A DNA stretch of 64,000 nt. It comes from Polyangia bacterium (GTDB taxonomy: Bacteria; Myxococcota_A; Polyangia; Nannocystales; Nannocystaceae). The notes beneath the pieces are model-generated. The model was given only the letters and a program-made list of their open reading frames with translations. It was not told the origin of the DNA and did no database searches. The stretch covers positions 124,001-188,000 of the forward strand of contig JAUIKS010000003.1 of the NCBI GenBank assembly GCA_030430565.1, written 5' to 3'. The position numbers and the translations under genes were made by a program. How positions within the stretch are numbered: the stretch's first letter is position 1; each line of letters begins with the position of its first letter. Below are positions 34,556 to 46,594 of this stretch, piece by piece.

Positions 34556-36536
34556 CCGGGTCGCGCGCGGGCTCGTCGCGCTCCTGCTCTGCGCGGGCTG
34601 CAGCGGCGACGAGGGCTCGGGCGAGGCGCCCGCCGACGACGCGCTCGCGCAGCTCGCCTTGACGGGGATCTCCCCGAGCACGCTCGTGCCGGGCACGCGG
34701 CTCATCATCGAGGGGCGCTCCTTCGTCGCGCCGCCCTGGGCCGAGGGCGCGCTCGTGCTGCGCTCTGACGCCGGGGAGGTGGCGCGCGCGGCGGTCGACT
34801 TCGTCGACTTCGAGCGCGTCGAGCTCACGGTCGACGGCGACACGCTCGCCGCGCTCGGCGCTCCTGACGGATGGTTCTCGGGTCAGGCTGTCCTCGAGTT
34901 CGTGTCGGCGGTCGACGGCCGCACCTACTCCTCCGAGCCGCTCGCGCTCACGCTGCAGGCCAAGGACGCGCTCACGCCCCAGCTCGAGTCGCTGCAGGGG
35001 GACGGGCTGATCTTCGTCAACGACGCGATCGCGGTCGCGGGTGACGGCCTGCTGCTCGGCGGCGACGAGGGCGTCACCGTCGCCGCGCTCACCGGCTGCT
35101 TTCAGCCCGCGGGCGCGGGAGAGTGCGCGCCCGTCTCCGGCGCCGAGGTCGAGCTCGTCCCCGAGCACGAGGGCCAGCGCGACCGCGCGACCTTCCGCTT
35201 CGCGCCGAAGATCGCCGGGATCCTGCCGGGCGCGTTCTCGGGCGAGATCCGGCTGCGTAACAAGCACGCGAGCGGCGTCGAGACCGAGAGCGGCGCCGAG
35301 GCGCGAGTCTATGAGCTGCTCGAGCCCATGCTGTTCGGCGCCGCGCCGACGGTAGCGAGCCTCGGGCAGTACATCGACATCGAGGGCGGCGGCTTCGTCG
35401 ACACAAGCGACGGCGACGGCGGCCAGACCCTGATCTCGCTGGTCGGCAGCTTCACGCCCGACGCGGCCCCCGGCGCGGGCGAGACCCCCGAGCCGATCGC
35501 GCTCGACCTCCTGCTCGTGCCCGAGGAGTCCTACGGCACGCGCGCGCGCTACGTCGTCAGCGAGGACGACGCGCTCGGGCAGCGGGTGGATCTGCGGCGC
35601 GTCACGGGCACGATCACCGGCGTGGCCGCGCCGATCGTCAACTACCAAGATCAGGAGATCGTCGGCGCCGAGATCCCCGTGCAGCTCGGCGTCACGCGGG
35701 TCAAGCAGGTGGTCCACGTCGTGTTCCTGCCCTCGTACGTCGAGAGCCTGCGGCACTTCGGGCTGCGGGCCGCCGATCAGCAGATCCGCGCGCGCGCGCT
35801 CGAGGTGCTCGCGCGCGCCTACGAGGGCGTCAACGTCGAGCTGCGCGAGCAGGCGCCCGAGGACTTCGCGCTGTTCTCCCAGATCGAGATCGCCGGCCCC
35901 GACCCCAACGGCCTCGGCCTGCTCGGTTACGACAACTCGCCGGGCAAAGACGCGGGCAACTCGCGGCTCTACGACCGCATCGGCAGCGTCAACGCGCTGA
36001 CGCAGGAGGACGGCTACCCGGGCTACGGCGGCGTGTTCGTCGAGTCGATGTTCGCGTTCAGCGAGCACCCCGAGCCCTTCGCCAGCGCTCCCGAGGACGG
36101 CGCGGGCGTAGCGACGCCGCTGTTCGACGCCGTGTTTGATCCCTTCCGCCCCGACCGCGGCGGGCTCCCGCTGACGGCCGCGGACTTCGAGCAGCCGCTG
36201 CCGCAGCTCGAAGGCGGCGGCGAGTGTCCGGCGGTCGACCGACCGACCCAGATCGCGTGCGCGGTCCGGGCCTTCGGCTCGCTCGTGGGGACCACGGTCG
36301 CGCACGAGCTGGGCCACGCGCTGGGCCTCGCCGACCCAGAGGGCGCGGCGTTCCACAACCTGTTCGACGCGCCCGGCAGGATCATGGACGCGGGCGTGCA
36401 CCGCGGCTTCGCCGAGCGAGCTGAGCTCGAGGGTGAGGGGCCGGCGCGCTTCTGCCTCGAGCATTTTTCTTATCTGCAGTCGATCCTGCCGACCGGCGCC
36501 GACGATCCGGCGCCGTCTCGGCCCGCCTGTGACTAA
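34521..36536 (+). CDS. Secreted metzincin-like metallopeptidase with IPT-like N-terminal domains
   Basis: A 671-residue probable lipoprotein: a Ser/Thr/Arg-rich n-region, then GLVALLLCAGC. Residues 40-115 (LALTGISPSTLVPGTRLIIEGRSF) and later LFGAAPTVASLGQYIDIEGGGFV look like IPT/TIG Ig-like domains. The peptidase core lies at the C-terminus: TVAHELGHALGLADPEG gives HEXXHXXGXXD. That is a metzincin-type zinc site with Asp in the third-ligand position, and DAGVHRGF follows. Residue 595 is approximately the first His. ATG 34521 or 34509 begins inside the upstream gene (35-47 nt overlap), with only a weak ribosome-binding site, so translational coupling is likely. After the stop there is no strong hairpin. 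Confidence 0.8.
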   Translation: MTTTSTSRSRTSRVARGLVALLLCAGCSGDEGSGEAPADDALAQLALTGISPSTLVPGTRLIIEGRSFVAPPWAEGALVLRSDAGEVARAAVDFVDFERVELTVDGDTLAALGAPDGWFSGQAVLEFVSAVDGRTYSSEPLALTLQAKDALTPQLESLQGDGLIFVNDAIAVAGDGLLLGGDEGVTVAALTGCFQPAGAGECAPVSGAEVELVPEHEGQRDRATFRFAPKIAGILPGAFSGEIRLRNKHASGVETESGAEARVYELLEPMLFGAAPTVASLGQYIDIEGGGFVDTSDGDGGQTLISLVGSFTPDAAPGAGETPEPIALDLLLVPEESYGTRARYVVSEDDALGQRVDLRRVTGTITGVAAPIVNYQDQEIVGAEIPVQLGVTRVKQVVHVVFLPSYVESLRHFGLRAADQQIRARALEVLARAYEGVNVELREQAPEDFALFSQIEIAGPDPNGLGLLGYDNSPGKDAGNSRLYDRIGSVNALTQEDGYPGYGGVFVESMFAFSEHPEPFASAPEDGAGVATPLFDAVFDPFRPDRGGLPLTAADFEQPLPQLEGGGECPAVDRPTQIACAVRAFGSLVGTTVAHELGHALGLADPEGAAFHNLFDAPGRIMDAGVHRGFAERAELEGEGPARFCLEHFSYLQSILPTGADDPAPSRPACD

Positions 36537-36916
36537 TTAATTGTTGTTTTTCGACTCACCAAAACTTCACGGTATTCGACGGAGTTGTGAGCTCTTCACG
36601 CGCCCTCCGTTCGCGGCGCAGGTGAACTCGTATGCGCCCCCACAGGCGCGGCACCCAACCCTCCAGGTGTGAGAAAACGGCGAGTATACGGCGTTCTTCC
36701 GGGTGGGGTGATGTGTTACAGCTCCGTCGCGTCGGCCTGCCCAGGCCGACAACACGACCCGCAAGTGCGATGATTCAACGCGAGTGTTCGCTCACTCAAC
36801 TTTTTTGAATCAAGCTTGTATCAAGCCTGAATCAAGCGCGCGCGGCGGAGTCTACGGATCACGGTTTCTTGAACCCCAATCACGGACGATTGTGGGCAAT
36901 TGAGTCACGAGGACTG
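36537..36916. promoter_or_regulatory. AT-richer regulatory region before the transglutaminase-elicitor gene
   Basis: A 380-nt gap, unusually AT-rich for this genome, ending in the ATG at 36917. It contains three tandem 11-bp repeats at 36805-36837 and a GAGG ribosome-binding site. No gene was recognised within it. A short minus-strand frame (36567-36764) is unconvincing. Confidence 0.6.
36805..36837 (+). repeat. Three tandem 11-bp repeats YTGWATCAAGC, candidate operator
   Basis: TTGAATCAAGC, TTGTATCAAGC and CTGAATCAAGC follow one another without gaps. Each ATCAAGC core is 11 bp from the next, about one helical turn, which would place bound regulators on one face. The array ends 79 nt before the start codon. 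Confidence 0.6.
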
Positions 36917-38788
36917 ATGAAACGAATCACGAACCCCCTGGTAGCCACGCTGATCCTCCCCGCGCTCTCCGGCGCGCTCCTGATGAGCGCCTGCGTCGAG
37001 CCCGAGACCGAGAACGACACCGCAGGTGAGGAGGAGGCCGGCGACTACGACGACGGCCGCGACGGCGTGTACCGCTACGTGCTCGGCTTCGACGGCGAGA
37101 ACCAAACCTTCGGCGGCGCGCACTGGGTCCGCACGCTCACCGACGACCGCGGCAAGGCCGAGGCGATCGACGACGCCAACCGGGCCAACCGCCTGCACCC
37201 CGAGCTGGGTCAGGACGCCCACCAGAAGTGGGACCCCAACATGCTCAAGGGCGAGAGCGACTGGGACGTGTTCGCCTCGAACTGGTGGCCGATGTCGAAG
37301 AACGGCACGGCCTGGCGCTGGCAGCCCGGCGCGCCCCAGGACTACAACGATCTCAGCGATCGTGACCGCCTCTCCCCGATGGAGAAGTACGACCTGGTGT
37401 TCAACCCGGGTCAGCCGCAGCAGGTCCCGGCCGTCAGCAACTGCAAGTACTCCGAGCACGTCGAGGACCCGCAGAACTGCACGAAGATCGATCGCCCCGC
37501 GCTGACCGTCGCCGGTCCGGCGACCAAGTGGGAGCTCATGAACCAGGGCGTCTACCAGCAGGTCGAGCCCGACCACTGGTGGGGTCACTGCAACGGCTGG
37601 GCCTCCTACGTGACCGCCGAGCCGCTCGGCGCCCCGCTGCGTGATATCCGGGTCAAGCTCGTCGACGACGAGCTCACCGAGTGCGCGGACGCGAGCGACC
37701 CCGAGTGCATGCTGTTCCGCATGGGCGACATCGAGGCGCTCATGACCGAGCTGTACTTCAGCGACCAGGCGACCTTCACCGGGCGGCGCTGCAACACCTC
37801 GCCCGACGACATCCCGACCGACGAGTACGGGCGCCCGACCGACGTGCGCTGCCGCGACCTCAACCCCGGCTCGTTCCACATCGCGCTCGTCGGTCTGCTC
37901 GGCCGCGGCGCCAAGCACCTCGCCACCAACCAGGCGGGCGCCAAGCCGCCCTTCATCATCGACCACAACTACGACTGGGAGGTCTGGAACTTCCCGGTGG
38001 TCAAGTACGAGATCAAGACCTGGGAGGAGATCGACCGCGAGGCCGCGAACGAGCTCGTCGGCGCCTCGGGCTCGGCCTACAAGTTCAACGCTGACGCGAC
38101 CCGCTTCGTCCGCGTGCGCCTCAACTACTGGATGGTCTCCGATGGTGTGCCGGTCACCGAGATGCTCAAGCAGGCCAGCGCGCGTAACGTCGAGCCCCAC
38201 GAGGTCGAGCTCAACTACGTGCTCGAGCTCGACAACGCCGGCACCATCCTCGGCGGCGAGTGGACCGAGGGCGTGCCCGAGTTCATGTGGTCTGACGGCG
38301 TGAACAACAAGGAGCTGCACCCCGACTTCGCCTGGATGGCGGTCGATCCGCAGGGGTGGAGTGAGGGCGCCGACGACGAGGGCGGCGACGACGACAACCC
38401 GCACGTCCGTTACTCGCGGGTCCAGGCGCTGCTGAAGTGCGCCAACGAGCCCGACACCTGCGCGGGCGAGGCCGCGCCGCCGCCGTCCAGCGAGAACTCC
38501 TGCGTGGACACCTGCGGCGACCAGGCGAAGGGCGGCTGCTGGTGCGACGACAGCTGCACCACCTACGGCGACTGCTGTGAGGACTACAAGGCTATCTGCA
38601 GCGCGCCGGAGGAGCCCGAGCCTGAGCCCGAGCCCGAGCCTGAGCCCGAGCCCGAGGGGCCGAGCTGCAAGGATCTCTGCGGCTCGAGCACGGCGGTGCC
38701 CGGCAGCAGCCCGGCCTGCTACTGCGACGACGCGTGCGCCAATTACGGCGACTGCTGCGAGGATAAGGTCGCGCTCTGCGGCGAGTAG
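36917..38788 (+). CDS. Transglutaminase-elicitor (TGase_elicitor) homologue with two somatomedin-B-like modules
   Basis: A 623-residue lipoprotein (LPALSGALLMSAC lipobox-like). The catalytic domain matches the oomycete transglutaminase-elicitor family: WWGHCNGWASYVTAEP holds the nucleophilic Cys (about residue 224), and FIIDHNYDWEVWNFP holds the His (about residue 350). VWNFPVVKYEI (from residue 356) resembles the Pep-13 elicitor motif VWNQPVRGFKVYE. It would cross-link proteins through Gln-Lys amide bonds. The C-terminus has two Cys-rich modules (CVDTC...CWCDDSCTTYGDCCEDY and CKDLC...CYCDDACANYGDCCED) with the somatomedin-B spacing, joined by an EP-rich linker. ATG 36917 is preceded by CGAGGACTG, a good ribosome-binding site; an upstream in-frame ATG at 36869 has none. 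A strong terminator follows. Confidence 0.87.
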   Translation: MKRITNPLVATLILPALSGALLMSACVEPETENDTAGEEEAGDYDDGRDGVYRYVLGFDGENQTFGGAHWVRTLTDDRGKAEAIDDANRANRLHPELGQDAHQKWDPNMLKGESDWDVFASNWWPMSKNGTAWRWQPGAPQDYNDLSDRDRLSPMEKYDLVFNPGQPQQVPAVSNCKYSEHVEDPQNCTKIDRPALTVAGPATKWELMNQGVYQQVEPDHWWGHCNGWASYVTAEPLGAPLRDIRVKLVDDELTECADASDPECMLFRMGDIEALMTELYFSDQATFTGRRCNTSPDDIPTDEYGRPTDVRCRDLNPGSFHIALVGLLGRGAKHLATNQAGAKPPFIIDHNYDWEVWNFPVVKYEIKTWEEIDREAANELVGASGSAYKFNADATRFVRVRLNYWMVSDGVPVTEMLKQASARNVEPHEVELNYVLELDNAGTILGGEWTEGVPEFMWSDGVNNKELHPDFAWMAVDPQGWSEGADDEGGDDDNPHVRYSRVQALLKCANEPDTCAGEAAPPPSSENSCVDTCGDQAKGGCWCDDSCTTYGDCCEDYKAICSAPEEPEPEPEPEPEPEPEGPSCKDLCGSSTAVPGSSPACYCDDACANYGDCCEDKVALCGE

Positions 38789-38820
38789 CGCGGTCGATAT
38801 TGTTTGTATGAATTAACGAG

Positions 38821-38854
38821 CCCGCGGCCGCTGAGCGGCCGCGGGTCTTTTTGT
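38821..38854 (+). terminator. Intrinsic terminator of the transglutaminase-elicitor gene
   Basis: A perfect 11-bp GC stem (38821-38831 with 38835-38845), TGA loop, then TCTTTTTG. It lies 32 nt after the stop codon. Confidence 0.92.
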
Positions 38855-38881
38855 TTTCTATAATACGATATGACCCCGAGG

Positions 38882-39303
38882 TCAGTTGCCGTCGCTCACG
38901 CCCCAGCGAAAGCCCATCTGCGCGATGCAGGCCGCGAGCTCGGGCAGCGGCGCGGACCCGAGGGAGCCGGCGAGCGTCTCGAGCACGGCCCGCGCGCGCG
39001 CGAGGAGCTCGCCGCCGGCGCGTCCACGATATCCCGCGCGTCTCGGTCTCGGCGCCGTAGTCGAACACGCCCTCGTGGACACCGACCTCACAGCGCGCGC
39101 TCGGCCACACGAGCGACGCGAGCGAGGCCGCGCGCCAGCGCGAGCAGCGGATCACGCCCTGATGCGTCGCGCCCTCGGGGCACGCGATCGCGTGCACCAA
39201 GCGCTTGTTGTCGTTGCGGGCGGGGCGGATAGTCGCGCGCGAGCGCGTCGGCGGCGAGCTCGACGGCGCCGATCAGCGTCGGCGTCGGGCGACCTTTGTT
39301 CAC
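38882..39303 (-). pseudogene. Frameshifted gene for a ~140-residue protein (two shifts)
   Basis: Three consecutive minus-strand frames read as one sensible protein. VNKGRPTPTLIGAVELAADALARDYPP comes first (GTG start at 39303). RNDNKRLVHAIACPEGATHQGVIRCSRW through EGVFDYGAETE follows. Last is GGELLARARAVLETLAGSLG through MGFRWGVSDGN, then a stop at 38882. Each switch needs one extra base: near TATCCGCCCCGCCCGC (about 39229) and near ACGCGCGGGATATCG (about 39028). Decay or two assembly errors would look the same. The family is unknown; the gene lies between a terminator and the truncated Asp-Gly lipoprotein. Confidence 0.5.
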
Positions 39304-39439
39304 GCGGGGATGGTATCGAGGCGCGCGGACGATCTGTCACCGCGGCGAGACCGACGCCTCTTCAGGACATGTCGATCGAGTCAGGCGCGTGGAGCCGGGC
39401 GGGAGCCGGCGCTGGGCGACGCGAGATCTTCAATGATCT

Positions 39440-40279
<840 letters not shown>

Positions 40280-40287
40280 GGCTTCCC

Positions 40288-40293
40288 AGCGTA
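40288..40293 (-). promoter_or_regulatory. -10-like hexamer TACGCT, 8 nt before the Asp-Gly lipoprotein ATG
   Basis: TACGCT, then GGGAAGCC, then ATG at 40279. The GGGAAG could also act as a weak ribosome-binding site on a longer transcript, so the leaderless reading is less certain here. Confidence 0.35.
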
Positions 40294-40492
40294 GGCGTGA
40301 CGCGCAGCGGCGCAACGCGCCGAGGCGAGCCGCTCGCGCGGGTGTGGGCTGCTTGGTGACCTCTCACGCCGCGCCGCCGAGCTCCCGGGGCGTATTGTCC
40401 CAACCGGAGGATTCAACGTTCCGCAGTCGGTCGTGACGAGCGGCTCCGATCTCGCCCTGTCGTCTGCCGCCGCCGCTGGGGCATTTCGATAC

Positions 40493-40508
40493 ATGTTCTA
40501 TTGGACAT
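40493..40508. promoter_or_regulatory. Candidate operator ATGT-N8-ACAT between lipoprotein genes
   Basis: ATGT, TCTATTGG, ACAT. Its reverse complement differs from the site at 41872 by one base. It lies 214 nt upstream of the Asp-Gly lipoprotein, in an AT-richer part of a 354-nt gap with no other recognisable gene. Confidence 0.35.
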
Positions 40509-40633
40509 GTTTGTTACGCGCGCGCCGACCCGCTCGCGTCGACGCGCGCGCGCTCGAGCGAGTCCCGGGCAGAATTTTTTACCGGGCGCGTCACGTCGGC
40601 TGGGTGTGCGGCTCGCGCCGTCACGGCCTCGGG

Positions 40634-42436
40634 CTATCTCAGCGCGCCCGCGAGCCACTCGGCGAGCTCATCCATGAAGCTCGCGTCGACGTGCCGCCCG
40701 GTGACGAGGTAGCGCTCCGGGCTCGAGAGCTGGTCCTCGGGCATGTACAGGTGGTCGAGGGTCGGGTAGCGCTTGAAGGTCGCTTTCTTGCGCCCGCGCC
40801 GGACGTGGCGGAGCAGCGCGGCGGGGTCGCGCTGCGGGTCGACCTCGAAGTCTTTGTCGCCCTGCGAGATCCACAGCGCGCAGCCCGGCTCGATCCCGGC
40901 GATGAGCTCCTCGGGTCGCACGCGCAGGGCCTCGCGGATCCACGCCGCCTGCTCGAGCAGGCGCGGGGGCACGGAGCGGCCCGTCTTGAGCGCCGCGATC
41001 ACGCGGTCGTGCTCCTCCTGGGCCTGCTGGCGCATCTCGGGCGGCAGCCGGTCGATCATCGACGCGGCTTGGTGCCGCAGGATCTCCTCGTAGGGGCGAC
41101 CCGGGCTGCTGAGCAGCGCGAGCGCCTTGAGCTTGCGACCCTCGCGGGCCAGCGCGAGCGCTCGCCAGCCGCCGTCACCGTGCCCGATGACCGCGACGCG
41201 ATCGGGGTCGACCTCGTCCTGCACGAGCAGCGTGCGGAGGGCCCTCCGGGCGTCCTCGAGCTGCGCGAGGTACGAGAGCTCGCCGTCCTCGCTCTCGCCG
41301 TGGCCGCGCTCGTCAAAGCGCAGGACGACGAAGCCGGCGTCGGCGAGCGCGTCGGTGAGCTCGTGGCTGCCGAGGTCGACGGGCGGCGGGCCGGCGAAGC
41401 CGTAGCGATCTTGGCGGCCGTTGCTCGAGATGAACAGCGCGGCCGGCCCGGGCTCGTTCGCCGTCGCGCGCTCCGGGATGAGCACCTCGCCGAACAGCTT
41501 GGGCTCGCCGGGTCGCCCGGGCAGCTCGACCGGCCGGATCGCGAAGCGAGCGCCCGGCGGGGGCGCGTAGCGCAGCTGGGGCGGCGCCGCGATCGTCCAC
41601 GCCGGCCAGCTCGCCGCGGCGTGGTCGCCCGCGGCGACCTTAACCTCGACGCGCTCGGCGTCGATCTCGACGCGCTGAATCCGTCCGTCCTTCCACTCGA
41701 TGCGCTCGCCGAGGTTGGTGTGGATGACGGCGGCGGTCGGCGTCTCGCGGTCGGGGATCATGACCTGCGCCGACCACTCGTTGGGGGCCACGCGCGAGAG
41801 GCTGATCTGTCGCCAGGTGAGCTCGCCCTCGCGCAGCGTCCGTAGCCCGAGCATCAGCTCCTCGTGGAGAAATGTCCAATAGGACATAAACGCGGTGCCG
41901 TCGCGATACGTCAGCTCCTCGCGCGCGCGGCCGCTGCTGAACACGAGCGCGTCGCCCTCGCGCGTGAACTGGAGCTCGGCGGCGGGGCTGCGCTCGAAGC
42001 CGCGGACGAGATCGCCGCGGGCGTCGACGATGATCTCGCCGCTCGCACGGATCGCGCGCTCGTCGCGTTGCGCGGGCGTGGTGTCGGGCGGGAACAGCTC
42101 GACGCGCGTCGAGTAGCGGTGGTGGTCCGGCGCGCCCTCGACGGGGCCCTCGTAGCGCCCGTGTGAGGTTCCGACGAGCTTGCCCTCGCGATAGATCTCG
42201 AAGCTGCGCACCTCGCCTGGCTTGTAGAGCGAGGCCGGCGTGTGCCCGCGCCAGACCTCGATCGGACCCTCGGGCGTCGTCGCGCTCGCCCGCTCGGGGG
42301 GCTCCGCGTCGGCCCCGGGGACCTTGAGGCAGCCGCTGACGCCCACGAGCGCGAGCGCGACGACAGCGAGCCTCGCGGCGCGGGCTCGCGCGCGGGGGCG
42401 TGGGGGGCTGACGCGTCGCGGATCCGGGTTGATCAC
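40634..42436 (-). CDS. Lipoprotein with alpha/beta-hydrolase domain lacking the nucleophile Ser
   Basis: A 600-residue exported protein with a signal ending [12 protein letters not shown]. Residues 40-290 form a beta-rich N-terminal domain ([22 protein letters not shown]). Residues 310-600 have the alpha/beta-hydrolase layout: [43 protein letters not shown] (nucleophile elbow), [14 protein letters not shown] (acid region) and YPTLDHLYM (His). The elbow reads G-H-G-D-G, whereas active relatives have G-H-S-x-G, so the nucleophile position is Gly. It may be inactive, or the neighbouring Asp may serve; I cannot tell. Start: GTG 42436 with TATAGT 6 nt upstream. An ATGT-N8-ACAT site lies inside the gene at 41872. 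Confidence 0.85.
   Translation of the reverse strand: MINPDPRRVSPPRPRARARAARLAVVALALVGVSGCLKVPGADAEPPERASATTPEGPIEVWRGHTPASLYKPGEVRSFEIYREGKLVGTSHGRYEGPVEGAPDHHRYSTRVELFPPDTTPAQRDERAIRASGEIIVDARGDLVRGFERSPAAELQFTREGDALVFSSGRAREELTYRDGTAFMSYWTFLHEELMLGLRTLREGELTWRQISLSRVAPNEWSAQVMIPDRETPTAAVIHTNLGERIEWKDGRIQRVEIDAERVEVKVAAGDHAAASWPAWTIAAPPQLRYAPPPGARFAIRPVELPGRPGEPKLFGEVLIPERATANEPGPAALFISSNGRQDRYGFAGPPPVDLGSHELTDALADAGFVVLRFDERGHGESEDGELSYLAQLEDARRALRTLLVQDEVDPDRVAVIGHGDGGWRALALAREGRKLKALALLSSPGRPYEEILRHQAASMIDRLPPEMRQQAQEEHDRVIAALKTGRSVPPRLLEQAAWIREALRVRPEELIAGIEPGCALWISQGDKDFEVDPQRDPAALLRHVRRGRKKATFKRYPTLDHLYMPEDQLSSPERYLVTGRHVDASFMDELAEWLAGALR
41872..41887. promoter_or_regulatory. ATGT-N8-ACAT palindrome inside the hydrolase gene
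   Basis: ATGTCC, AATA, GGACAT is a perfect palindrome. It lies in coding sequence (MSYWTF), so it may be coincidental, but it nearly matches the intergenic site at 40493. Confidence 0.25.
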
Positions 42437-42442
42437 CGGCGG

Positions 42443-42448
42443 ACTATA
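42443..42448 (-). promoter_or_regulatory. -10-like hexamer TATAGT, 6 nt before the hydrolase GTG
   Basis: GGGTATAGT, CCGCCG, GTG on the minus strand. The GGGTATAGT context matches the one before the alpha-2-macroglobulin gene, 37 kb away. Confidence 0.5.
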
Positions 42449-42528
42449 CCCACATTTCCGGACCCGGATTCCCGGCGCGAGCGCCGGAGCTGTTGCGGGC
42501 GCGGGAAATGTTGCGCAGGCTCCAGACG

Positions 42529-43164
42529 ATGCCCTGGACCCGTGATCAGATGGCCGCTCGCGCGGCGCGAGAGCTGGAGCCCGGCGATGTGGTCAACCTC
42601 GGGATCGGGATCCCGACGCTGATCAGCAATCACCTCCCACCGGGCGCGGGCGTGCTGCTGCACTCCGAGAACGGCCTGCTCGGCATGGGCCCGTTCCCCC
42701 GCGAGGACGAGGTCGACGCCCAGGTCATCAACGCCGGTAAGCAGACCGTGACGGTCGCGGCGGGCGGCTCGACCTTCGACTCGTCGCTCAGCTTCGCGAT
42801 GATCCGCGGCGGGCACGTCGACGTCGCCGTGCTCGGCGCCATGGAGGTCTCGCAGGCCGGCGACCTCGCGAACTGGATGATCCCCGGCAAGAAAGTCGCC
42901 GGGATCGGCGGCGCGATGGACCTGGCGACCGGCGCGAAGCGGGTCATCGCGGTCCTCAGCCACCGCAGCAAGCGCGGCGCGAGCAAGCTCGTCGCGCGCT
43001 GCAGCTTGCCGCTGACCGCGGTCGGCTGCGTCGACCTGGTGATCACCGATCTCGCCGTGCTCGCCGTCGATCACGCCCGGGGAGAGTTTCGCCTGCTCGA
43101 GCGCGCCCCCGGTGTGACCCGCGAAGACGTCGAGGCGGCGACGGCGGGGGCGCTCGCGGCTTGA
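42529..43164 (+). CDS. 3-oxoacid CoA-transferase subunit B
   Basis: A 211-residue beta subunit of the family that moves CoA between succinyl-CoA or acetyl-CoA and a 3-oxo acid. [20 protein letters not shown] then [17 protein letters not shown] is the standard N-terminus. [13 protein letters not shown] carries the catalytic Glu within [26 protein letters not shown] and [10 protein letters not shown] are further signature blocks. Length is normal for subunit B. The alpha subunit, almost always adjacent, is absent: upstream is an oppositely oriented hydrolase and downstream a kinase. The ATG at 42529 was chosen by family alignment over the ATG at 42508. Confidence 0.9.
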   Translation: MPWTRDQMAARAARELEPGDVVNLGIGIPTLISNHLPPGAGVLLHSENGLLGMGPFPREDEVDAQVINAGKQTVTVAAGGSTFDSSLSFAMIRGGHVDVAVLGAMEVSQAGDLANWMIPGKKVAGIGGAMDLATGAKRVIAVLSHRSKRGASKLVARCSLPLTAVGCVDLVITDLAVLAVDHARGEFRLLERAPGVTREDVEAATAGALAA

Positions 43165-43315
43165 CGGCCGGGCCGCGCGCGATCGCTGTTTGGCGCTCGT
43201 TCTCGGTTGTTTAGAACCTGCTTGAAGAGCCATTTTTTCCGGGGCCGCCGCGCAGTTGTGCGCGCCGGGGGCCCGCGCGGACGCCAGCGCGCCGAAGAAG
43301 CGGTAGCATGGAGGT

Positions 43316-46552
<3,237 letters not shown>

Positions 46553-46594
46553 CCCCCAGCGTTGGCGCGCGCGTTTCAGGGCTGGCAGCCCGCG

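Noticed and set aside
32180..36464. Long minus-strand frames (887 and 641 codons) opposite the secreted pair
   Set aside because: No motifs; Arg/Asp/Val-rich shadows. The forward products have signal peptides, domain motifs and a zinc site.
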